From CAYLOP01 sp964385305 (GTDB lineage: Bacteria > Chloroflexota > Anaerolineae > Anaerolineales > E44-bin32), in contig CAYLOP010000068.1 in the NCBI GenBank assembly GCA_964385305.1, forward strand, positions 1-15,447: 15,447 nucleotides of DNA, written 5' to 3'. The notes beneath the pieces were generated by a model, which had not been told where the DNA came from, made no database searches, and worked only from the letters and a program-made list of their open reading frames with translations. Shown here in pieces: positions 1 through 5,827 of the stretch; positions within the stretch are counted from its first letter, which is position 1, and each line of letters starts with the position of its first letter. The translations under genes were made by a program, and so were the position numbers.

Positions 1-531
1 CGAGTCGCTGAGCCTGTGCCGCAATCGCCACCCAGAGGGATGCAGCCAAGCCAGCCTCTCCGATTGGGTGATAAGGTGCGCCTACACACCATCCAAGCCG
101 AGGGCGTGATCACGGGCCTCAGCGTAGATTCTGCAGAAGTACAAGTTGGTCGCTTGCGCGTGCGAGCCAAGTTGGATGAGTTACAGCGATCCGGAGAAGG
201 GGTCCCCGATACGGCAAAGGAGGAGCTAAAGGCTTCCCAACTTGAAACGAGCCATACATCCCCATCAAGCGTTCTCTCTCCCCCACCGCTTGAGCTCGAC
301 CTGCGCGGCCAAACTGCCGACGACGCGCTCGATAAAATGGAACAGTATCTCGATGCGGCCTACTTGGCCGCGATGCCCTTTGTGCATATCATCCATGGTA
401 AGGGAACCGGTCGTCTACGTCAGGTGATCAGAGGGTCGCTCCAGGGAAACCACTATGTAGCGTCCTTCGAATCAGGGAAGGCAGGGGAAGGCGGAGACGG
501 CGTGACGGTTGTACACTTGGCCTTAGGATAG
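1..531 (+). CDS. mutS2: MutS2 C-terminal part with Smr domain (5' truncated)
   Basis: The reading frame is open to the first base of the window, so this is the last 176 residues of a longer protein. Two parts are visible. The first is a small beta-rich segment (LRLGDKVRL...VGRLRVRAKLDEL, roughly residues 20-60) of the kind that follows the MutS2 ATPase. After a low-complexity Ser/Pro linker comes a C-terminal Smr domain (about residues 95-176) with the LDLRG start motif and the HGKGTGRLR loop that carries the nuclease-type HGxG signature. MutS2 proteins are MutS homologues that lack mismatch recognition; they have been linked to suppression of recombination and to rescue of collided ribosomes. 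The ATPase core lies outside the window. A stand-alone Smr protein is possible but less likely, because the upstream beta segment is typical of MutS2. Confidence 0.88.
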   Translation, partial: RVAEPVPQSPPRGMQPSQPLRLGDKVRLHTIQAEGVITGLSVDSAEVQVGRLRVRAKLDELQRSGEGVPDTAKEELKASQLETSHTSPSSVLSPPPLELDLRGQTADDALDKMEQYLDAAYLAAMPFVHIIHGKGTGRLRQVIRGSLQGNHYVASFESGKAGEGGDGVTVVHLALG

Positions 532-748
532 TGGTTGCCATCTGCAGAGTCTGGGGAGGCATTAAACCACAAGTCATCATGGATTCATATTAAAGGCAAA
601 CACTTATATAAAAGGTAGCTGATCGTGGAGGCACAGGTTTTCATATCGTTTTGTTGGGAGCGATGAGGGAGTTCGAGCGTAATAGTTGCGTCTGTGTCGC
701 CAGTAGGTCCACAATCCATAGCTTATAAAGTCTGAAAGGGAGGCAATT

Positions 749-2092
749 ATGCCCACGTTTCCTAATGCTCCGCATGCGCTCTGGTTGGACACGTACGGAG
801 ACTACGAGCCAGAACCCGCACTTGAAGGAGATGTCAAGGTCGACATCGCGATTATCGGTGGTGGGTTCACGGGGCTTGTCACAGCTTACGAACTGCGACG
901 TGCAGATCCATCGCTCAAAGTTGCCGTTCTTGAAGCCCAGGAAGTGGGCTACGGCTCAAGCGGCCGGAACGGATCCTTTGGGATGACGGTCGTTGGCCTC
1001 GGTTTCGGAGTCACGGCGATGCTCCGTGGCAAGCAATTCATCAAGGACGCCCATACCTATATGGAGCGCGCCGTGGATCGCATGAGCGAACTCATCCATG
1101 ACGAAAATCTCAATTGTGACTACATTCGACCGGGATTTCTGCGTGCGGCCACAACGCTGGGCTATGTGCGTCGCATCCAACACGATGTGGCCTTGATGCA
1201 GTCACTTGGCTTTAGGGGGATTGATTGGATCGATAGGGAAACCATTCAAGCAAAGGTTAATTCTCCTCTTTATCTTGGAGCCCTATGGGAGCCACGCCTC
1301 GTGCTCATGAACCCAGCCAAACTCGTGCGTGAAGAAAAACGCCTGGCGTCGGAAAAAGGCGCCCAGATTTATGAAAACACGCCTGTGATGGAGATCATCA
1401 CCAAGCCGAACTTCGTATTGAAAACGCCCAAGGGATCTGTCTTGGCGGAGAAAGTGGTCTTTGCGACCAATGCTTATTCCCATCTATTCCCCCAGCTTGG
1501 TCGGCGGCAAATACCCGCCTTTACCTATATGATCGCGACCGAGCCGCTCACGCCTCAGCAGCTCGAACCGGTGGGCTGGAACGGACGCGAGGGCGTCGAG
1601 GATGCGCGCAACCTCATTCATTACTACCGCCTCACCCCAGATAATAGGCTCGTGATCGGAGGAGGGCCGGTGGGCCTTACCTATGCAAACAGTCTCTACG
1701 CCGATGAAAGCGAATCGGCCTGGGAGCATCTTCGCCAGCATATGGAGCTCCTGTTTCCATCCTTCAAAGGCGTTCGGATTACACATCGCTGGGGCGGCCC
1801 CTTTTCCGTGACCTTGAATCTCACACCTGCCTTGGGGTACGCGGGGGATAAACGCGCCGTGTACAGCCTTGGGTGCATCGGGCATGGCGTCTCGATGAGT
1901 CACCTCAACGCGCAGACCATCCGTGACTTGCTGCTAGAACGGCAAAGCGACCTGATGGATTGCCCTTTCATCAATCCGCGGGTGATCCCATGGCCTCCCG
2001 AACCCTTGCGAATCGTGCTCGCGCAAGGGATTCGAAGCTACCTTCGGCTTGAAGATTGGGCTTATGAGCGCAAGATGCCGCGTGAACGTTGA
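749..2092 (+). CDS. FAD-dependent oxidoreductase, DAO family (amine/amino-acid oxidase type)
   Basis: A 447-residue protein of the glycine/D-amino-acid oxidase (DadA/PuuB-like) fold. An N-terminal Rossmann motif IIGGGFTGL (residues 36-44) binds the FAD ADP moiety, with the acidic residue of VLEAQ (Glu62) about 25 residues on. The SGRNGSF segment (71-77) matches the loop that contacts the flavin in this family. Near the C terminus, HRWGGPFSVTLNLTPALG and the GCIGHGVSMSHL stretch form the second flavin-contact region. Length is normal for the family. Family members oxidise amines such as gamma-glutamylputrescine, D-amino acids or N-methylated amino acids; the substrate here cannot be read from sequence. 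The start is well supported by a strong Shine-Dalgarno GGGAGG (738-743) five bases before ATG. Neither neighbour (mutS2, tag) suggests a pathway. Confidence 0.85.
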   Translation: MPTFPNAPHALWLDTYGDYEPEPALEGDVKVDIAIIGGGFTGLVTAYELRRADPSLKVAVLEAQEVGYGSSGRNGSFGMTVVGLGFGVTAMLRGKQFIKDAHTYMERAVDRMSELIHDENLNCDYIRPGFLRAATTLGYVRRIQHDVALMQSLGFRGIDWIDRETIQAKVNSPLYLGALWEPRLVLMNPAKLVREEKRLASEKGAQIYENTPVMEIITKPNFVLKTPKGSVLAEKVVFATNAYSHLFPQLGRRQIPAFTYMIATEPLTPQQLEPVGWNGREGVEDARNLIHYYRLTPDNRLVIGGGPVGLTYANSLYADESESAWEHLRQHMELLFPSFKGVRITHRWGGPFSVTLNLTPALGYAGDKRAVYSLGCIGHGVSMSHLNAQTIRDLLLERQSDLMDCPFINPRVIPWPPEPLRIVLAQGIRSYLRLEDWAYERKMPRER

Positions 2093-2244
2093 AATCCCTT
2101 GGTAAGCGGCGATGTTATTGCGCCGATCTAACTCAAGGGATTAAGACCAGCGACGGATGGACGACCGCTTGCTTTAGGAGCAATCCCGACGCCAGGCATG
2201 GTTTGAATGCTGGTAGGATCACATCGGAGGTAGGTGGAACCTTG

Positions 2245-2814
2245 ATGTCGGATGATGTGCCGCGCTGCTTTGGTAGTGGAGATCCATTGATGGAAGCCTA
2301 CCATGATGAGGAATGGGGCGTGCCAGTTCATGACGACCAGTTGCTCTTTGAGCACCTGACGTTGGATTCCTTCCAGGCCGGTCTTTCCTGGCGTACGATC
2401 CTGCATAAGCGCGAGAATTTTCGACGTGCTTTTGTGGGCTTCGATCCCAAGCGCATCGCCCAGTTCACCGATAATGAACGGGAACGGCTGCTGTCCGATG
2501 CCGGGATTATACGGAATCGGCTTAAGATCGACGCGACGATAAGCAATGCACGCGCATTCCTCGAGATCGTTGAGGAATTTAGGAGCTTCGATCGCTACAT
2601 TTGGGCGTTCACCGACAACACGACATTGCTGGCATCTCCTGCTCACACTTGGGAGGATCTGCCAACTTTCAACGCGCAATCGGGAGCCATGTCACAGGAT
2701 CTCAAGGCCCGCGGCTTCAAGTTCGTTGGTCCCACCATTTGCTATGCCTTCATGCAGGCAGTTGGGATGGTCGATGATCATCTTGTAGGTTGTTTCAAGT
2801 ATCGTGGTCGATAG
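2245..2814 (+). CDS. tag: DNA-3-methyladenine glycosylase I
   Basis: A 189-residue protein with the full Tag pattern. Tag excises 3-methyladenine from alkylated DNA as the first step of base excision repair. The zinc-site residues of the E. coli enzyme (Cys4, His17, His175, Cys179) have clear counterparts: Cys8, His20 in AYHDEEWG, and His179 and Cys183 in DDHLVGCF. The FQAGLSW core and the GFKFVGPTICYAFMQA helix are conserved. The base-contacting Glu38 of E. coli aligns with Asp41, a substitution I recall from other family members. The frame is open back to a TTG at 2089, but the family N terminus matches the ATG at 2245, which has AGGTGG seven bases upstream; I chose this start. It is followed after 17 bases by the THEP1-type NTPase, so the two are probably co-transcribed. 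Confidence 0.93.
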   Translation: MSDDVPRCFGSGDPLMEAYHDEEWGVPVHDDQLLFEHLTLDSFQAGLSWRTILHKRENFRRAFVGFDPKRIAQFTDNERERLLSDAGIIRNRLKIDATISNARAFLEIVEEFRSFDRYIWAFTDNTTLLASPAHTWEDLPTFNAQSGAMSQDLKARGFKFVGPTICYAFMQAVGMVDDHLVGCFKYRGR

Positions 2815-2831
2815 GAGAAAAGTACGACGCG

Positions 2832-3359
2832 ATGGGTAAAGCATTCCTCATCACGGGGGCGCCAGGATCCGGGAAGACGACGGTCATTCAAAAAGTTATT
2901 TCACTGCTCCCGTGTGCTGCAGGCGGGTTTTACACCCAGGAAATCCGTGAGGGCGGCAGGCGTGTGGGGTTTAAGCTTGTCACCCTCGAAGGGCACGAAG
3001 CGACGATGTCGCATGTTGACTTCCCGAAGACGTTCCAGGTAGGGAAGTATGGCGTTGATCTCACTGTCATCGATGGATTGGGTGTGCGTAGTGTGAACGA
3101 GGCTATTTTGCATGGTGGTGTAGTGGTCATCGACGAGATTGGACCAATGGAGGTATTGTCGGAGCACTTCAGGACATCGGTACTTGAAGCCTTGAAGAGC
3201 GAGGTCCCCATGCTTGGGACAATCGTGCGGCGAAGGTTCTCATTTGCGGAATCCATCAGAGCGCACCCCAATGTAGAGATCCATGAGATGGATAGAGCAC
3301 AGGGTGAAAGGATGGTGCAGCACGCATCGGCTTGGCTTCATAATGCGGGAGTGTATTGA
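2832..3359 (+). CDS. THEP1-type nucleoside-triphosphatase
   Basis: A 175-residue P-loop NTPase. Walker A is GAPGSGKT (residues 9-16) and Walker B is VVVIDEIG (97-104), followed by PME. The stretch GGFYTQEIREGGRRVGFKL after the first helix is the hallmark of the THEP1/NTPase_1 family, whose studied members hydrolyse NTPs and have an uncertain cellular role. The length (about 175-180) is normal. The ATG at 2832 was preferred to an in-frame ATG at 2790 inside tag because it places Walker A at the usual distance from the N terminus. The AGGAGA at the tag stop lies about 13 bases upstream, a rather long spacing. It sits 17 bases after tag and probably shares its transcript. Function beyond NTP hydrolysis is unknown. 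Confidence 0.85.
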   Translation: MGKAFLITGAPGSGKTTVIQKVISLLPCAAGGFYTQEIREGGRRVGFKLVTLEGHEATMSHVDFPKTFQVGKYGVDLTVIDGLGVRSVNEAILHGGVVVIDEIGPMEVLSEHFRTSVLEALKSEVPMLGTIVRRRFSFAESIRAHPNVEIHEMDRAQGERMVQHASAWLHNAGVY

Positions 3360-3450
3360 GAATGTGGAGGGCGGTTTAGGGCAAGGGGCTCGATCGGGAT
3401 GCGCGAGTTTAGACAGTGGGGTCAAGCGTATTATTTAAGGGAAGCGTATG

Positions 3451-3478
3451 TTGACAAAGAATTTAATTAACATAAAAT
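3451..3478 (+). promoter_or_regulatory. Near-consensus sigma70-type promoter of the pyr operon
   Basis: A perfect -35 box TTGACA (3451-3456) is followed after 16 bases by TAAAAT (3473-3478), five of six matches to TATAAT. The spacer is A/T-rich, unlike the surrounding sequence. Transcription would be expected to start at about 3484-3487, which gives a leader of roughly 190 nt before pyrC. It is the clearest promoter-like site in the window. Confidence 0.75.
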
Positions 3479-3486
3479 TTGCCAGA

Positions 3487-3681
3487 ATGCCTATGCTTGC
3501 AAGATTCAATTTCCCGTCACCCACAAACGCCCGCCATGAGGCCTGTGCCTTCCGGCGGGCGCTCTCTCATTTGCCAACCCAGAGCCGTTCGGCTCTCTTT
3601 TTTTGCCCGCTGCCGGAATCTGCCCGAGCAAATAGCACTCGATACCAACGTGATCCTGACAGCTTGGAGAGCCTGCCTTGA
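3487..3681 (+). CDS. Putative pyr operon leader peptide ORF running through the attenuator
   Basis: A 64-codon ORF starts with ATG a few bases after the predicted transcription start, so the message may be leaderless; no Shine-Dalgarno is visible. It reads through the GC-rich hairpin (3528-3561) and through the intrinsic terminator (3581-3604), where the U-run is read as Leu-Phe-Phe-Cys. Its TGA (3679-3681) overlaps the TTG start of pyrC (3678-3680) in a TTGA arrangement. The product is Arg/Ser/Pro-rich with no recognisable domain, as expected of a regulatory rather than a functional peptide. The layout resembles the E. coli pyrBI leader (pyrL), where a ribosome close behind RNA polymerase prevents terminator folding when UTP is low. 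That the ORF is translated is inference. The open frame also extends upstream to a TTG-type start at the promoter, which is unlikely to be transcribed. Confidence 0.5.
   Translation: MPMLARFNFPSPTNARHEACAFRRALSHLPTQSRSALFFCPLPESARANSTRYQRDPDSLESLP
3528..3561 (+). promoter_or_regulatory. Leader hairpin (candidate pause hairpin) upstream of the pyr terminator
   Basis: A perfect 8-bp GC-rich stem, CGCCCGCC (3528-3535) with GGCGGGCG (3554-3561), is continued across a 3x3 internal loop by AGGC/GCCT (3539-3542 and 3547-3550) closing a CTGT loop. It lies about 20 nt before the terminator, the position of the pause hairpin in UTP-sensing pyrBI-type leaders. The segment between the two is pyrimidine-rich. 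GCTCT at 3561-3565 could alternatively pair with AGAGC at 3581-3585, which would compete with the terminator stem. Confidence 0.6.
3581..3604 (+). terminator. Intrinsic terminator (attenuator) in the pyrC leader
   Basis: AGAGCC (3581-3586), loop GTTC, and GGCTCT (3591-3596) form a 6-bp stem, followed by C and seven consecutive T (3598-3604). It lies between the promoter and pyrC, with no gene ending just upstream that would need it, so it is best read as an attenuator of the pyr operon. The PyrR-binding loop consensus known from Firmicutes was looked for by eye and not seen. Confidence 0.75.
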
Positions 3682-4769
3682 GTGTGTTTCTTTTGCCTGG
3701 TTTAATCGACCCGCATGTCCACTTGCGTGAGCCGGGTGCGACGCATAAGGAAGACTTCGATAGTGGCACAGCGGCGGCTTTGGCGGGTGGTTTCACGGCG
3801 GTCCTCGCGATGCCCAACACCACCCCACCGCTCACCGATCGACCCAGCTTGGAGTTGGCGAAAGCGGCCGCTCGAGCAAAGGCTCGCTGCGATTACGGTA
3901 TCTACATCGGCGCAGGCCATGACAATACGAATACCGCACGGGAACTCGCACCTTTGGTGTGCGGGCTCAAGATGTACCTCGATCAGACGCACGGATCGTT
4001 GCTTTTGGAGTCTCTGGGCAACATCAGGCAGCACATCGCAAATTGGCCGGCCGCTCGTCCTATCGCCGTGCATGCAGAAGGGCGCAGCATGGCAGCCGTG
4101 ATGCTGCTAGCTGCGCTGCATGACCGCCCGATTCATGTCTGTCACGTGAGCCGCAAGGAGGAGATCGAGTTGATCCGGGCGGCTAAAGAGCGTGGAATGA
4201 AGGTGACGTGCGAGGTTACCCCGCATCACCTTTTCCTCACTGAGCAGGATATCTCTTCCCTGGGCCCGGGCCGCTGCGAAGTACGGCCTCGCCTGGCGTC
4301 AGTGGCGGATCGTGATGCTTTATGGGCGAATCTGGATGTGATCGATTGCTTCGCTACCGATCACGCGCCGCACACCCTGGCCGAGAAAGATGGAGAGGCG
4401 CCGCCGCCTGGTTTTCCAGGCCTAGAAACAGCCCTGGGCCTACTGCTCACCGCCGTCTACGATCGACGCATGTCGATGGAAGACTTGATCGCACGCATGC
4501 ACACCAACCCAAAGCGTATCTTTGGTATACCCGATCAAGCGCAGACAGAGATCGAGGTCGACACGGATGTGGTGTGGGAGGTGCGTGCAGAGGGAATGTA
4601 CTCCCGCTGCGGCTGGTCCCCCTATGAAGGTGCACGCTTACGCGGCCGCGTGCGCAAGGTTGTGCTGCGCGGCCAACCGGTTTTCGAAGACGGGCAGGTG
4701 CTTGCGCCGCCAGGCTATGGAATCAATATACCACCCGCTTCGCGAGATATTCAAGTTTTAGGAGGTTAA
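3678..4769 (+). CDS. pyrC: Dihydroorotase, CAD-like (multifunctional complex type)
   Basis: A 363-residue enzyme that cyclises N-carbamoyl-aspartate to dihydroorotate in the third step of pyrimidine synthesis. Metal and substrate residues are all present: His13 and His15 in DPHVHLREPG, with Arg17; Asn47 in AMPNT; the carboxylated lysine Lys98 in GLKMYLDQT; His132 in VHAE; His156 in VCHVSRKEE; and Asp228 in ATDHAPHT. From memory of the human CAD dihydroorotase domain, long stretches match closely (HKEDF-SGTAAALAGG, VTCEV-PHHLFL, PPPGFPGLET, VRRVVLRG-like ends), so this is a CAD-type dihydroorotase rather than the E. coli pyrC type. The start is TTG at 3678, with GGAGA (3666-3670) seven bases upstream; it overlaps the stop of the leader ORF. 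pyrB follows after two bases. Confidence 0.93.
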   Translation: MSVFLLPGLIDPHVHLREPGATHKEDFDSGTAAALAGGFTAVLAMPNTTPPLTDRPSLELAKAAARAKARCDYGIYIGAGHDNTNTARELAPLVCGLKMYLDQTHGSLLLESLGNIRQHIANWPAARPIAVHAEGRSMAAVMLLAALHDRPIHVCHVSRKEEIELIRAAKERGMKVTCEVTPHHLFLTEQDISSLGPGRCEVRPRLASVADRDALWANLDVIDCFATDHAPHTLAEKDGEAPPPGFPGLETALGLLLTAVYDRRMSMEDLIARMHTNPKRIFGIPDQAQTEIEVDTDVVWEVRAEGMYSRCGWSPYEGARLRGRVRKVVLRGQPVFEDGQVLAPPGYGINIPPASRDIQVLGG

Positions 4770-4771
4770 TA

Positions 4772-5770
4772 ATGGCAACGTTTATCCCCCCGAAAGAGCG
4801 ACAGGCGCCCAGTCCACATCTTCCCTTGGGCGACCACCGCGAGGCACCTTTCTACGGCAAGGATATTCTCTCAGTCTCCCAGTTCAGCCGCGGTGATCTG
4901 GAGTATATCTTTGGTGTCGCCAAGGAGATGCGCGCGATGGTCGAGCGGGTCGGGACCTTCGACCTGCTGAAAGGGAAAATCCTTGCGAACCTATTTTATG
5001 AACCATCCACGCGCACTTCATCATCTTTTCTGTCGGCGATGGAACGTTTGGGAGGCAGTGTAATACCCATCAACGAGGTGACCTACTCATCGGTCTCCAA
5101 AGGCGAGTCGCTGCCCGATACGATCCGCACGCTGCAGTGCTATGCCGATGTGATCGTCCTGCGCCATCCCGAGGTTGGTTCCGCCAAGCTGGCGGCAGAA
5201 TACGCAAGCAAGCCAATCATCAACGCTGGCGATGGGATCGGCGAGCATCCCACCCAGGCACTGCTCGATCTCTTCACCATATCTGAGGAGCTCGGCAGGG
5301 TCGATGGCCTCACGGTGACCATGCTCGGCGATTTGAAATACGGGCGCACGGTGCATTCCTTGGCGAAACTGCTGTCGAGCTTTGTGGTGAGGCTTAATTA
5401 TATCTCTCCCGAGATTCTTCCCATGCCGGCTGAATTGGTAGAAAGCCTGACTGTAAAAGGTGTTTCCCAAACGCAGTACACTACGCTCGATCCCGTCCTA
5501 GGGGAGACAGATGTTCTTTATGTGACGCGTGTGCAACGTGAACGCTTTGAAGACCTGGATGACTATGAGAAAGTCAAGGGTGCATATGTCATCAGCTCCG
5601 AGATGATGAAAGATGCTAAGGACGAGATGATCGTGATGCATCCACTGCCGCGGGTTGGTGAGATCAGTATGGACCTGGATGACGACCCACGAGCGGCCTA
5701 TTTCCGCCAGATGGAGTATGGACTGTACGTACGTATGGCGCTGCTGGCAATGGTGCTTGGAAAGGCATGA
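4772..5770 (+). CDS. pyrB: Aspartate carbamoyltransferase catalytic chain, CAD-like
   Basis: A 332-residue enzyme that condenses carbamoyl phosphate with aspartate. The carbamoyl-phosphate loop STRTS (79-83), the SVSKGES loop with Lys110 (counterpart of E. coli Lys84), HPTQALLD (159-166), TRVQRERF (252-259) and HPLPR (290-294) are intact. It carries about 27 extra residues, Pro-rich and hydrophilic, before the usual start of the domain (FYGKDILSVSQFS). The sequence resembles the ATCase domain of CAD, including VNEIS-like and DPRAAYFRQ-E-G-Y-RMALLA stretches near the end. No pyrI regulatory gene is in the window, so an E. coli class B complex is not suggested. Its Shine-Dalgarno AGGAGG (4760-4765) lies inside the last codons of pyrC, and the gap to pyrC is two bases, indicating coupled translation. 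Confidence 0.94.
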   Translation: MATFIPPKERQAPSPHLPLGDHREAPFYGKDILSVSQFSRGDLEYIFGVAKEMRAMVERVGTFDLLKGKILANLFYEPSTRTSSSFLSAMERLGGSVIPINEVTYSSVSKGESLPDTIRTLQCYADVIVLRHPEVGSAKLAAEYASKPIINAGDGIGEHPTQALLDLFTISEELGRVDGLTVTMLGDLKYGRTVHSLAKLLSSFVVRLNYISPEILPMPAELVESLTVKGVSQTQYTTLDPVLGETDVLYVTRVQRERFEDLDDYEKVKGAYVISSEMMKDAKDEMIVMHPLPRVGEISMDLDDDPRAAYFRQMEYGLYVRMALLAMVLGKA

Positions 5771-5827
5771 GCGCGATAGCTGAAGGCACAGCCACGCAAT
5801 TCGACTTTCGATAGCTAAGGTGTGATG

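Noticed and set aside
532..748. Promoter for the FAD oxidoreductase (for example TTGCGT at 686 with CACAAT at 710, or TATAAA at 724)
   Set aside because: Matches to the -35 and -10 consensus are poor or the spacing is off. The gap of 217 bases probably holds a promoter, but none can be assigned by eye.
1484..1903. 139-codon open frame on the - strand inside the FAD oxidoreductase
   Set aside because: It is a shadow of the flavoprotein coding sequence with no motif and no ribosome binding site of note.
2089..2244. Upstream extension of tag to a TTG overlapping the oxidoreductase stop, adding 52 residues
   Set aside because: The extra residues look like translated noncoding sequence (Cys/Arg/Ser-rich with no pattern), Tag proteins start just before the first zinc cysteine, and the ATG at 2245 has its own ribosome binding site.
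3479..3730. Alternative open frame in the pyr leader reading into the start of pyrC
   Set aside because: It starts with TTG at the -10 box, before the expected transcription start, and overlaps the start of pyrC by about 50 bases with no recognisable pattern. The 3487 frame with the TTGA overlap explains the region better.
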